58,728 bases of DNA from Gammaproteobacteria bacterium. Its GTDB lineage: Bacteria > Pseudomonadota > Gammaproteobacteria > DSM-16500. The translations under genes and the position numbers were made by a program. This document shows, one piece after another, positions 8,574 to 18,284 of the stretch. Location of the stretch: NCBI GenBank assembly GCA_013287745.1, contig JABDDF010000007.1:1-58728 (forward strand), written 5' to 3'. A model generated the notes under the pieces. That model ran no database searches. It was not told where the DNA came from and saw only the letters and a list, made by a program, of their open reading frames with translations. How positions within the stretch are numbered: the first letter of the stretch is position 1; every line of letters starts with the position of its first letter.

Positions 8574-9650
8574 TCATTCAATCATACCACTGCCTAGGCA
8601 AATATCATCTTGATAAAAAACGACAGCCTGTCCTGGGGTAATAGCGCGTTGTGCTTGTTTAAATTTCACTTCATAGCAATCCTGATTCAGGCTGATTTCG
8701 CAAGCTTGATCTGTTTGGCGATATCTCGTCTTTGCCATGAGTTGCATGGGTAAATGGGGTGCATCATTAATCCAATGAATGTTTCGCACGGTCAAGTTTT
8801 GTTTAAATAAAGCAGGATGATCATTGCCTTGTGCGACAATTAAAATATTTTGCTTGATATTTTTTTCAACCACATACCAAGCCGCTTCTATTCGGCCTTT
8901 TTGTCCGCCTAGTTTTAAGCCCTGACGTTGACCGATGGTATAAAACATGAGGCCATCATGTTGACCGAGGATGTCACCATCAAGCGTTTCAATGCGGCCA
9001 GGTTGTGCAGCTAAATATTCATTTAAAAAAGTTTTGAATTTACGTTCGCCAATAAAACAAATGCCTGTGCTATCTTTTTTTGCATGATTGGCCAAGCCAA
9101 TTTTCTTAGCGATGGCACGTACATCTTGTTTGGGTAATTCACCAATAGGAAAAAGACTATGCTTTAATTGTGCTTCTGTTAAAGCACTCAAAAAATAACT
9201 TTGATCTTTTTGGGGATCAAGGCCTTTTAATAAACGTGTCTGCTGTGAAGATCTTTCAATGCGTGCGTAGTGGCCTGTTGCGATAAAATCAGCGCCATGT
9301 TGTTTGGCATAATCGAGAAAGGCGCGAAATTTAATTTCTTTATTACATAGAATATCGGGATTGGGGGTATAACCTGCGCGATAGGCTTCAAGAAAATAAG
9401 TAAAAACATGCTGCCAATATTGATCAGCAAAATTGACTAGGTGTAATTTAATTTCTAATAAATCACAGACGGCTTGTGCATCGGCAATATCATTGGCGGC
9501 GGAACAATAAGTCTCAGTATCATCCCCTTCCCAGTTTTTCATGAAAACGCCTTCCACCCGATGACCGGCTTCTTTGAGTAAATAAGCAGCAACGGAAGAA
9601 TCAACGCCTCCGGACATGCCAACGATTATATCAAGTGGGGAAGTTATCAT
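8574..9650 (-). CDS. mnmA: tRNA-specific 2-thiouridylase
   Basis: MnmA adds sulfur to U34 of Lys, Glu and Gln tRNAs using ATP and sulfur relayed from IscS/Tus. Counting from the ATG at 9650 the protein has 358 residues, with the PP-loop GMSGGVDSS at 11-19, catalytic Cys102 in [12 protein letters not shown] and the persulfide Cys198 in [12 protein letters not shown]. These match the E. coli Cys102/Cys199 pair. I chose 9650 because homologues begin a few residues before the PP-loop and because a perfect TATAAT (9663-9658) lies directly upstream. An ATG at 9659 overlaps that hexamer, and an upstream start at 9731 would overlap icd. Confidence 0.93.
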   Translation of the reverse strand: MITSPLDIIVGMSGGVDSSVAAYLLKEAGHRVEGVFMKNWEGDDTETYCSAANDIADAQAVCDLLEIKLHLVNFADQYWQHVFTYFLEAYRAGYTPNPDILCNKEIKFRAFLDYAKQHGADFIATGHYARIERSSQQTRLLKGLDPQKDQSYFLSALTEAQLKHSLFPIGELPKQDVRAIAKKIGLANHAKKDSTGICFIGERKFKTFLNEYLAAQPGRIETLDGDILGQHDGLMFYTIGQRQGLKLGGQKGRIEAAWYVVEKNIKQNILIVAQGNDHPALFKQNLTVRNIHWINDAPHLPMQLMAKTRYRQTDQACEISLNQDCYEVKFKQAQRAITPGQAVVFYQDDICLGSGMIE

Positions 9651-9657
9651 GCAGGGC

Positions 9658-9686
9658 ATTATAATCGAACTATTGTTTGCATTGAA
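9658..9686 (-). promoter_or_regulatory. Possible mnmA promoter giving a near-leaderless transcript
   Basis: On the minus strand TATAAT occupies 9663-9658, with a weak -35 (TTCAAT, 9686-9681) at 17-bp spacing. Initiation about 7 bases downstream would fall at or just before the ATG at 9650. The perfect -10 is visible; its use is inference. Confidence 0.35.
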
Positions 9687-9729
9687 TACGCTTGTTACCA
9701 TGGGCATCATTTCACAAAAGGATTTTACC

Positions 9730-10989
9730 ATGACTTATCAACATATTACGCCGCCCGCTTCGGGCCGGAAAATTTCAGTGAATGCTACCAATCGTAGTCT
9801 AAATGTCCCCGATCAGCCCATTATTCCCTTTATAGAAGGCGATGGCATTGGCGTTGACATTACGCCAGTGATGCAGCATGTGGTGAATGCAGCGGTCGAA
9901 AAAGCCTATGGCGGGCAGCGCGCCATTCATTGGATGGAAATATATGCAGGAGAAAAAGCAGTCAAACTCTATGGCGATAACACTTGGCTGCCCAAGGAAA
10001 CGATTGAAGCCGTACGTGAATTTGTCGTGTCGATTAAGGGGCCATTAACGACGCCAGTTGGCGGCGGTATTCGTTCATTGAATGTGACCTTGCGCCAGGA
10101 TTTGGATTTATATGTTTGTTTGCGGCCAGTGCGTTATTTTGCAGGTGTGCCTAGTCCGGTAAAAGAACCTTGGAATACGAATATGGTTATTTTCCGCGAA
10201 AATTCTGAAGATATTTACGCGGGTATTGAATGGCCGGCAGATAGCAATGAAGCCAAAGAAGTCATTCAATTTTTACAAAATAATATGAAAGTGAAAAAGA
10301 TACGCTTTCCTAGTCATTGCGGTATCGGGATTAAACCAGTGTCACAAGAGGGAACAGCACGTTTGGTGCGCAAGGCAATTCAGTATGCTATCGATCATCA
10401 AAAAGATTCTGTCACCCTCGTGCATAAGGGCAATATCATGAAATTCACAGAAGGCGGCTTTCGTGATTGGGGCTATGAAGTGGCGCGCACTGAATTTGGC
10501 GCAAAACCCTTGGATGGCGGTTCCTGGCAAGTGATGAAAAATCCAGAAACGGGGAAGGATATTATTATTAAAGATGTGATTGCCGATGCCTTTTTGCAGC
10601 AAATTTTACTGCGCCCCATCGATTATAGTGTCATTGCCACTTTAAATTTGAATGGCGATTATATTTCTGATGCTTTGGCTGCACAGGTGGGTGGTATTGG
10701 TATTGCACCGGGCGCGAACATGAGTGACAACATTGCCATGTTTGAAGCGACACATGGTACGGCGCCCAAATATGCAGGGCAGAATAAAGTAAATCCTGGG
10801 TCGCTCATTTTATCGGCTGAAATGATGTTGAGGCATATGGGCTGGCATGAGGCGGCTGATTTAATTATTCGAGGCATGGAGGGGGCTATCTCGGCAAAAA
10901 CAGTGACTTATGATTTTGCGAGGTTGATGAGTGATGCTAAGGAAGTGAGTTCGTCGGGGTTTGGGGAGGCGATGGTTAGGCATATGTGA
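9730..10989 (+). CDS. icd: NADP-dependent isocitrate dehydrogenase
   Basis: Icd oxidatively decarboxylates isocitrate to 2-oxoglutarate in the TCA cycle. The 419-residue protein matches the E. coli length (416) and contains [20 protein letters not shown], with Ser116 equivalent to the Ser that AceK phosphorylates. The C-terminal block [12 protein letters not shown] holds the Lys-Tyr pair typical of NADP rather than NAD specificity. The start at 9730 is supported by AAAGGA 5-10 bases upstream; an upstream in-frame start at 9616 would overlap mnmA. A possible weak promoter is TTGTTT-17-TACCAT (9673-9701). Element A copy 2 begins 10 bases after the stop. Confidence 0.97.
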   Translation: MTYQHITPPASGRKISVNATNRSLNVPDQPIIPFIEGDGIGVDITPVMQHVVNAAVEKAYGGQRAIHWMEIYAGEKAVKLYGDNTWLPKETIEAVREFVVSIKGPLTTPVGGGIRSLNVTLRQDLDLYVCLRPVRYFAGVPSPVKEPWNTNMVIFRENSEDIYAGIEWPADSNEAKEVIQFLQNNMKVKKIRFPSHCGIGIKPVSQEGTARLVRKAIQYAIDHQKDSVTLVHKGNIMKFTEGGFRDWGYEVARTEFGAKPLDGGSWQVMKNPETGKDIIIKDVIADAFLQQILLRPIDYSVIATLNLNGDYISDALAAQVGGIGIAPGANMSDNIAMFEATHGTAPKYAGQNKVNPGSLILSAEMMLRHMGWHEAADLIIRGMEGAISAKTVTYDFARLMSDAKEVSSSGFGEAMVRHM

Positions 10990-10999
10990 ATTGATGGCG

Positions 11000-11139
11000 G
11001 CCCTCACCCCCTGCCCCTCTCCCCTCGCAAAAAGCGCTCCGGGAGAGGGGAGAGCTCTAAATTTTCCCCTCGGAATAGTAAAGAACTCTCCCCTCTCCCG
11101 GAGCGCTTTTTGCGAGGGGAGAGGGGCAGGGGGTGAGGG
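11000..11139. repeat. Palindromic element A, copy 2 (basic 140-bp form)
   Basis: A single left arm, a spacer (TTCTAAATTTTCCCCTCGGA and following bases) and a single right arm, with about 55-bp arms of near-perfect complementarity. It includes the internal core CCGGAGCGCTTTTTGCGAGG. It sits 10 bases after the icd stop and before the clpS promoter, a position where it could end icd transcription. Confidence 0.9.
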
Positions 11140-11168
11140 TTTGACCCCGCAGAGAAATTGATCTTACA

Positions 11169-11197
11169 TTGACCATTCAACCGTAATAGTGTACAAT
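11169..11197 (+). promoter_or_regulatory. Sigma-70-type promoter for clpS-clpA
   Basis: TTGACC (11169-11174), a 17-base spacer, then TACAAT (11192-11197): one mismatch to consensus in each hexamer. Predicted initiation is near 11204, leaving a leader of about 114 bases before clpS. I saw no riboswitch-like fold in that leader. Confidence 0.65.
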
Positions 11198-11317
11198 TTC
11201 TGCATATTTTTATCCCAGCTATCCCTCTAATTATAGATGTAATTTACGGGTTCAAAATATATATTTTCCAACTAAGGAAAATGGGGTTTTTGTCGTCTAT
11301 ATAACAGGTATGAAAGC

Positions 11318-11632
11318 ATGAAAAGTGAGGAAAACAGAGAATATTCAAATTGGTTAGTGGAAAATGCAGCCTCGTTAGAGAGGCCGGCCCTATACCAAGT
11401 TGTTGTACATAATGATGATTTTACTCCATTGGCCTTTGTCGTCAGTGTATTAGAAAAGTACTTTTATTTGGATAGACGTCAAGCGGTGGCAAGGGCAATG
11501 GATGCACATGTAGAAGGAATGGCGATTTGCGGCGTATTTAGTAAAGATTTTGCCGAATCCAAGGTGCAGCAAGTTTTGGATTTTGCAAGAGGGAACGATC
11601 ACCCACTTTTCTGCAGTATGGAGGCTGCATAA
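11318..11632 (+). CDS. clpS: ATP-dependent Clp protease adaptor ClpS
   Basis: ClpS binds substrates with destabilising N-terminal residues and hands them to ClpA. The 104-residue protein has a flexible N-terminal tail followed by the ClpS core: YQVVVHNDDFTPLAFVV near 27-43, with the Asn-Asp pair that grips the N-degron amino group. Helices around LDRRQAVARAMDAHVEG follow. Length matches E. coli ClpS (106). It is followed by clpA after 48 bases, the conserved pairing. Confidence 0.95.
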   Translation: MKSEENREYSNWLVENAASLERPALYQVVVHNDDFTPLAFVVSVLEKYFYLDRRQAVARAMDAHVEGMAICGVFSKDFAESKVQQVLDFARGNDHPLFCSMEAA

Positions 11633-11680
11633 GTTATAATAAGAAGTGAAACAGGAGTATATAACGAGGAGGAAACAGCA

Positions 11681-13966
11681 ATGCTGGATAAAGAACTCGA
11701 ATATACACTCAATGTAGCGTTTAAAGAGGCGCGTACGAGGCGGCATGAATTTGTGACAGTAGAACACCTCTTGCTTGCGCTATTAGACAATGTTTCAGCT
11801 TTGGAAGTACTCAAAGCCTGCGGTGCAAACATCAGCCGTCTGCGCTCTAATCTCGCTGAATTTATTGATCGCACTACGCCTGTTATTCCACTCAATGTGC
11901 ATGATAGAGATACACAACCCACGCTAGGCTTTCAACGCGTGATTCAACGCGCTGTGTTTCAAGTGCAATCTGCTGGTAAAACAGAAGTCTCTGGCGCCAA
12001 TGTCTTGGCAGCCATCTTCAGTGAACAAGAAAGTCAAAGTGTCTATTTTATCCGACAAGAAAGTATTAGCCGTCTTGATGTCGTTAATTATATTGCACAT
12101 GGTACGGCCAAACCCAAATCAACATCACAGGACCATGCCTTCAATCAATTTTCTTCTTCTGAAGAAATGGAAAATGGGAGTGAAGAAAATGGCAGCAGTC
12201 CATTGGAACTCTATACCACGAATTTAAATGTACGTGCAAAAATGGGTTTGATTGATCCCTTGATTGGTCGCGAAGAAGAAATTGAACGTACAATCCAAGT
12301 ATTATGTCGTCGACGTAAAAATAATCCTCTGTTAGTCGGTGAAGCGGGTGTGGGTAAAACGGCCATTGCCGAAGGTTTAGCACGTTTGATTCTTGAAAAA
12401 ACCGTGCCCAGTATTTTACATGAAAGTGTGATTTATTCCCTGGATTTAGGCAGTTTATTGGCGGGCACAAAGTATCGCGGCGATTTTGAAAAGCGTCTGA
12501 AAAGTGTTTTACATCAATTAAAAGAACAAAAAGGCGCGATTTTATTTATTGATGAAATCCATACCATCATTGGTGCAGGTGCAGCATCAGGTGGTTTGAT
12601 GGATGTGTCTAATTTGATAAAACCTTTATTAGCATCAGGCGAATTAACTTGTATTGGCTCGACGACTTATAAAGAATATCGATCTGTTTTTGAAAAAGAT
12701 CATGCCTTGGATAGACGTTTTCAAAAAATTGATGTGAAAGAACCTACGATTGAACAAACCATCGAAATATTAAAAGGTTTGCGCGGCAGATTGGAAGCGC
12801 ATCATAGTTTGGAATATACCAATGAGGCGCTGGATGCTGCGGCACGATTATCAGCGAGATATATTAGTGATAGACATTTGCCAGACAAGGCCATTGATTT
12901 GGTCGATGAAGTCGGTGCTTATCAATATTTATTACCAGAAGCTAATCGTAAAAAATTAATTGAGGTGGCTGACATTGAAAAAATGGTAGCGAAAATTGCG
13001 CGTGTGCCTGAACGTAATGTTTCATCTTCAGATCGTGAAGTCTTAAAAAATTTAGTGCGTAATTTGAAGATGATGATCTTTGGTCAAGATCAATCGATTG
13101 AAACCTTGGGTGCTGCTGTCAAATTAGCGCGTTCAGGTTTACGTGATCCCAATAAACCCATCGGTTCATTTTTATTTATTGGACCAACAGGCGTGGGTAA
13201 GACTGAGGTTTGTAAGCAATTAGCAAGTATTTTAGGCGTAGAATTAATTCGTTTTGATATGTCTGAATATATGGAACGTCATTCTGTCTCACGTTTAATT
13301 GGCGCACCGCCTGGCTATGTGGGCTATGATGAAGGGGGTTTATTGACGGAAGCTGTGAATAAAACACCGCATTCTATCGTTTTATTAGATGAAATCGAAA
13401 AGGCGCATCCCGATGTTTATAATTTATTATTACAAATTATGGATCATGGAACGCTCACTGATATGAATGGCCGTAAGACTGATTTTCGTCACACGGTGTT
13501 AATCATGACATCGAATGCGGGTGCGGATATTGCAGATAAATCGAATATTGGATTTACCACAGAAGATGCGGCAAGTGATGTCATGGTCGCCGTGCAACAC
13601 GTGTTTTCACCCGAATTTCGTAATCGCCTAGATGCGATTATTCAATTTAGCGCGCTTGATATGAAAACGATTTTATCGGTGGTCGATAAATTTATTGCTG
13701 AATTAGAAAATCAATTAGAAGCGCGTCATGTGATTTTAGAAGTGGATGAAGAAGCGCGCGCTTGGTTGGGAAAGAATGGTTACGATAAAAAAATGGGCGC
13801 AAGACCGATGGCGCGATTGATTCAAGAGCAAATTAAAAAACCTTTGGCAGAAGAATTGTTATTTGGCAAATTGAGTACGGGTGGTCATGTCAAGGTGACG
13901 ATTGATAAGGGGAAGATTAAATTTTTGATTGAAGATATGCTGGATACCGCGGTGACTAAGGCTTGA
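11681..13966 (+). CDS. clpA: ATP-dependent Clp protease ATPase subunit ClpA
   Basis: ClpA is the AAA+ unfoldase that feeds substrates into ClpP. The 761 residues hold an N-domain (1-145) that docks ClpS, AAA-1 with Walker A GEAGVGKTA near 220 and Walker B ILFIDEIHTI, and AAA-2 with GPTGVGKTE near 501 and IVLLDEIEKAHPDV. The SNIGFT loop near 620 supplies the IGF tripeptide that binds ClpP, so this is a protease partner rather than a ClpB-like disaggregase (there is no middle coiled coil). GAGGAGGAAA precedes the ATG at 11681. Confidence 0.97.
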   Translation: MLDKELEYTLNVAFKEARTRRHEFVTVEHLLLALLDNVSALEVLKACGANISRLRSNLAEFIDRTTPVIPLNVHDRDTQPTLGFQRVIQRAVFQVQSAGKTEVSGANVLAAIFSEQESQSVYFIRQESISRLDVVNYIAHGTAKPKSTSQDHAFNQFSSSEEMENGSEENGSSPLELYTTNLNVRAKMGLIDPLIGREEEIERTIQVLCRRRKNNPLLVGEAGVGKTAIAEGLARLILEKTVPSILHESVIYSLDLGSLLAGTKYRGDFEKRLKSVLHQLKEQKGAILFIDEIHTIIGAGAASGGLMDVSNLIKPLLASGELTCIGSTTYKEYRSVFEKDHALDRRFQKIDVKEPTIEQTIEILKGLRGRLEAHHSLEYTNEALDAAARLSARYISDRHLPDKAIDLVDEVGAYQYLLPEANRKKLIEVADIEKMVAKIARVPERNVSSSDREVLKNLVRNLKMMIFGQDQSIETLGAAVKLARSGLRDPNKPIGSFLFIGPTGVGKTEVCKQLASILGVELIRFDMSEYMERHSVSRLIGAPPGYVGYDEGGLLTEAVNKTPHSIVLLDEIEKAHPDVYNLLLQIMDHGTLTDMNGRKTDFRHTVLIMTSNAGADIADKSNIGFTTEDAASDVMVAVQHVFSPEFRNRLDAIIQFSALDMKTILSVVDKFIAELENQLEARHVILEVDEEARAWLGKNGYDKKMGARPMARLIQEQIKKPLAEELLFGKLSTGGHVKVTIDKGKIKFLIEDMLDTAVTKA

Positions 13967-13984
13967 TAATCAGCTAGTTAAGAT

Positions 13985-14016
13985 AAATGGCCAATTTGAC
14001 AAAAACTGGCCATTTT
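13985..14016 (+). terminator. Hairpin after clpA, overlapping the next gene's promoter
   Basis: AAATGGCCA (13985-13993) and TGGCCATTT (14007-14015) form a perfect 9-bp stem around a 13-base loop, followed by a short T stretch. It can act as a weak terminator for clpS-clpA, but the loop contains the -35 hexamer of the next promoter, so a protein-binding operator is an equally good reading. Confidence 0.5.
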
Positions 14017-14024
14017 GCTATAAT
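13996..14024 (+). promoter_or_regulatory. Perfect consensus sigma-70 promoter for the ankyrin-like gene
   Basis: TTGACA (13996-14001), 17 bases, TATAAT (14019-14024): no mismatch in either hexamer and ideal spacing. Predicted initiation is near 14031. The -35 sits in the loop of the inverted repeat at 13985-14015. Confidence 0.8.
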
Positions 14025-14059
14025 TGCGCGATATTATACAAAAATAGAGACGAGGTGTT

Positions 14060-15913
14060 GTGTCGATGCGCGCAAATCAATTACTCTCGGTGAAGTCAGC
14101 AGAAGATTTTATTCATCGTATCATCTTTCTTAGGGATCAAGAGACGATAGACAATGTATATGAATTAATACGCGGGCTGAAGTCCTTTACATCAATGCAA
14201 TGGTTTCAGCTTGTTCATTGGGCTATCAAAAATAGAAATTTTTCTATTTTTTCTTATTTGTATGACGGTGTCAGCACTCGATTTATTTGTAATAGAAAAT
14301 GGTTTGATGATATCACTTTCTTACATCTAGCCGTAGAATCCGCAATCGAACATCGCACTGATGCAGTTGATGATTTTGTTGCATTCTTATTAAAACAAGG
14401 TGCTAAGCAAATACCAGATAAAAATGGTGAGTATCCCATACAGCTTGCTTATCAAGCTAAGCATATTCTTCTATTTGATGCCATGCTCAAAGCGATGCTG
14501 GAAGATGAAAAACAACTTGTATTACTGCTTAATAAGCAAATAAATCTTCCAGGATTTCATCTTTCGAAATACCGCGATCAGGAGAATGCTTTATTAATTT
14601 TGAATAATATACCAGCTTGTGTACTGGTGCTGACAGCAGCGAGATGTGGTGATCTTGATCTACTAAAATACGCGGCTAGAATGGGATGGTCATTACGTGT
14701 GGTTAATCAAGATCGCTACTCTCACTCTCCTGTGGAGCTGGCAGCTCAGAATGGTCATCTTGACGTTGTAAAGTGGTTGATTGAAGAGCAGGGATTGTCA
14801 TTAAAAGGGGATAAGCATCGAGCTGGTTTGATCTATTATGCTGCCACAAATGCTCAAACAAAAGTACTTGAATGGATGCTGAGTCGAGACGATTCATTGA
14901 TTAAGTCAGATGTTGAGTTTATTAACTTGCGATTTAGAGGCAGGGTCTGGAAGACGCCAGGGAAATTTGCTGTGGAGACAAGCCATTTCTTAATTTCTCT
15001 GCCATATCTATTTGAAATTTTTGCTTTGATGGGTGAAAATGCAAAGCTTTATAGTTTGATAAGGTATCGTTATCAGTCGATGAATGAAGAAGAAAAAACG
15101 GCAATCCATCAAATCTATGAAAATAAAATCACTGAATTAGTAGAAAAGAAGAATGATGAAGATGAAGCGATATTAAAAGAATTCACTGAAAGTTATATTG
15201 CACTACAACCCCTAAGAGCCACGCAATTTGTAGCCGATGTCTACAGTCAATATGCAACAAAGGAAAATCAATATCATGCCAAAGTTATTTCGCATTGCCT
15301 ATTAATGATGGAAAAAGGCGTGACTGAAGAAGTCAAAAAGTTAGCTAGAGTAGTACTGGCTGATTTTGTATTTAATCGTGGTAATGAAACTGAAAAAGAT
15401 AGTCCCTTGGCGCACGACAATATTGAATATTTGAGTATGAGGCGCAAGGGAGCAGATTCTTCTATCATTGGTCGTGCGATCCAAGCTTTTTATTGGCTGC
15501 AAGATATTGAAGGTGATAGTCTGGCGCTCCTGTTAAAAAAGCAAATACACGCTATCCTGTCATTTCAGGATATGACAAATACGGGCTGTTCTGAAGTGGA
15601 TTGGGATCCCTTGGTGAGAGAGTATTATACGGCTTATTTGATATATAAATCTTGTCCGATGAATCAGCATATTAGTACGCTGCTAAATTTCACGCATGAA
15701 AAGGGAAATAGAGAATTAGCGGAAGAAAAGAAAAAGTTGGAAGAGGAAAGGAAAGCTCTGGAGATAGAAAAGACTTTGAGCAAGGAGACAGATCAGAAGG
15801 GGCGGGGTTTTGATCCGCGGCAGTTTGGCTCTTCTGGTGGAGTTGTGACAGAGACGACGCAGAGTGTGTCGGGGTATGAATTACGTTATGGTAAAGGTGG
15901 GAGTGGTAGCTGA
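14060..15913 (+). CDS. Ankyrin-repeat-like protein with C-terminal coiled coil; possible effector
   Basis: A 617-residue protein with no signal peptide or membrane span. Ankyrin-like units are readable at about 89-140 (FLHLAVESA, LLKQGAKQIPDKNGEYPIQLAY) and most clearly at about 190-275 (VLTAARCGDLDLLKYAARMG, SPVELAAQNGHLDVVKWLI, YYAATNAQTKVLEWML). The middle (300-530) is helical and unassigned. Near 555-580 there is a charged coiled coil (LAEEKKKLEEERKALEIEK), then a low-complexity Gly/Ser tail. The start could be GTG at 14060 or ATG at 14066; GAGG lies upstream of both. Ankyrin proteins of this size are frequent Dot/Icm-type effectors in Legionellales, but no secretion signal is demonstrable here. 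It stands alone under its own strong promoter. Confidence 0.75.
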   Translation: MSMRANQLLSVKSAEDFIHRIIFLRDQETIDNVYELIRGLKSFTSMQWFQLVHWAIKNRNFSIFSYLYDGVSTRFICNRKWFDDITFLHLAVESAIEHRTDAVDDFVAFLLKQGAKQIPDKNGEYPIQLAYQAKHILLFDAMLKAMLEDEKQLVLLLNKQINLPGFHLSKYRDQENALLILNNIPACVLVLTAARCGDLDLLKYAARMGWSLRVVNQDRYSHSPVELAAQNGHLDVVKWLIEEQGLSLKGDKHRAGLIYYAATNAQTKVLEWMLSRDDSLIKSDVEFINLRFRGRVWKTPGKFAVETSHFLISLPYLFEIFALMGENAKLYSLIRYRYQSMNEEEKTAIHQIYENKITELVEKKNDEDEAILKEFTESYIALQPLRATQFVADVYSQYATKENQYHAKVISHCLLMMEKGVTEEVKKLARVVLADFVFNRGNETEKDSPLAHDNIEYLSMRRKGADSSIIGRAIQAFYWLQDIEGDSLALLLKKQIHAILSFQDMTNTGCSEVDWDPLVREYYTAYLIYKSCPMNQHISTLLNFTHEKGNRELAEEKKKLEEERKALEIEKTLSKETDQKGRGFDPRQFGSSGGVVTETTQSVSGYELRYGKGGSGS

Positions 15914-15926
15914 TTAGTGTGAATAG

Positions 15927-16128
15927 GTCCGTCGTTGCGGAAGCGCCCGTCGTTGCGAGGAGTGCTTTTTACGACGAAGCAATCCAGGCTTCGACTTTTG
16001 TCAAATATTGCTTTTTTATAAAAGTCGAAGCCTGGATTGCTTCGTCGTAAAAAGCACTCCTCGCAACGACGGGCGCCTCCACAACGACGAACGCTTCCGC
16101 AACGACGAACACCGCTGCAAAGACAAAC
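15927..16128. repeat. Palindromic element C, copy 2: 94-bp core flanked by 18-bp modules
   Basis: The core at 15963-16056 has the same length (94 bp) and almost the same sequence as copy 1. Two 18-bp modules lie to the left (15927-15962). Three clear modules plus a decayed fourth (ending CAAAGACAAAC) lie to the right (16057-16128). Module numbers differ from copy 1 (five left, two right). It separates the convergent ankyrin-like and Bax-inhibitor-1 genes. Confidence 0.9.
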
Positions 16129-16136
16129 ATATGTGT

Positions 16137-16856
16137 CTACTTCCTATCCCCAAACAATCGCAGCAAATTCAAAAATAAATTAATGAAATCCAAATACAAG
16201 GCCAAAGCACCTTGAATCGTAAGTTTTCTTAATTCATCAGCAGAAGCACCTGGCGTATTAAAATTTTTAATTTTTTGCGTGTCATAAGCAGTTAAGCCTG
16301 CAAAAATTAAAATGCCTAGCGTGTTGATTGTCAGAGAAACAGCCGTGGTTTGGATGGAAGGAAAAATCATGGCAACGAGCATAAAACCAATTAAACCAAA
16401 TAAACCCGTCATGCAAAAAGAACCCACTGGCCCCAAGTCACGTTTGGTCGCATAGCCAAATAAACTTAAGCCAGTAAAAGCAAAGGCGGTGATGAAAAAT
16501 ACTTGGCTAATGCTTTGTGCTGTATAGACTAAAAAGATCACTGAAAAAGTAATGCCTGTCAGTGCAGTATAAAGTACATAAATGCTGGCAGAGATGGCTG
16601 TACTCATGCGGTTAATGGCGGCTGATAAGACAATGACGGCGCCTAATTGCAAGATGATGAGGCCAATCATGATGAAGGTATGAGAGAGTAAATAGTTGAT
16701 GAAGGGAGGTGTGTTTGCGACTTGATAGGCAACGGAGCCGCTGATCACCAAGCCAATCATCATCCACAAATAGACTCTGCTCATGAAGCTCGCATTGGAT
16801 AAGCTCGCATCTCTGCCGCGTGTCACGACTGTTTGATTATTCCATTGTGAATTCAT
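16137..16856 (-). CDS. Bax inhibitor-1 family membrane protein (YccA/YbhL-like)
   Basis: A 239-residue protein with about seven membrane spans starting near residue 28 (VYLWMMIGLVISGSVAYQVA). The C-terminal block contains LTAYDTQKIK, with the conserved Asp of the BI-1/TMBIM fold. Bacterial members include YccA, which modulates FtsH, and calcium- or pH-sensitive leak channels; the exact role of this one cannot be read. The N-terminus (MNSQWNNQTVVTRGRDA) is short and polar, as in YbhL-type proteins. It lies 33 bases downstream of infA on the same strand. Confidence 0.88.
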   Translation of the reverse strand: MNSQWNNQTVVTRGRDASLSNASFMSRVYLWMMIGLVISGSVAYQVANTPPFINYLLSHTFIMIGLIILQLGAVIVLSAAINRMSTAISASIYVLYTALTGITFSVIFLVYTAQSISQVFFITAFAFTGLSLFGYATKRDLGPVGSFCMTGLFGLIGFMLVAMIFPSIQTTAVSLTINTLGILIFAGLTAYDTQKIKNFNTPGASADELRKLTIQGALALYLDFINLFLNLLRLFGDRK

Positions 16857-16889
16857 AGAAGCCTCTCGTGATAGTTAATAAATGAATAT

Positions 16890-17147
16890 TTATTCTGCTT
16901 TTTTCTCAACCGGTTTACCACCACCGCCTTCTTTGTGACGGAAGGTAATACGGCCTTTGGACAAGTCATAAGGCGTCATTTCGACGGTCACTTTGTCGCC
17001 TTTTAAAATACGAATATAGTTTTTACGCATTTTGCCAGAAATATGGGCAAGAACGATATGACCATTTTCTAATTGTACGCGAAACATCGTATTGGGGAGG
17101 GTATCAATGACACTACCTTCCATTTCAATCTGTTCTTCTTTTGCCAT
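16890..17147 (-). CDS. infA: Translation initiation factor IF-1 with C-terminal extension
   Basis: IF-1 occupies the ribosomal A site during initiation. The S1-type OB fold runs from residue 1 to about 72 ([46 protein letters not shown]). The protein is 85 residues against about 72 in E. coli; the extra tail is [12 protein letters not shown], glycine- then lysine-rich. GGAG lies 5-8 bases before the ATG. Its position beside trxB is unusual compared with the E. coli arrangement (aat-infA-clpA), although clpA is nearby here too. Confidence 0.95.
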   Translation of the reverse strand: MAKEEQIEMEGSVIDTLPNTMFRVQLENGHIVLAHISGKMRKNYIRILKGDKVTVEMTPYDLSKGRITFRHKEGGGGKPVEKKAE

Positions 17148-17194
17148 GGGTCTCCATCTCAGTTTAATTATGTTAAGGTGTTCGCAATTATATC

Positions 17195-18267
<1,073 letters not shown>

Positions 18268-18284
<17 letters not shown>

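Noticed and set aside
11198-11317. Possible riboswitch or attenuator in the clpS leader
   Set aside because: No conserved aptamer signature or convincing terminator/anti-terminator pair was visible.
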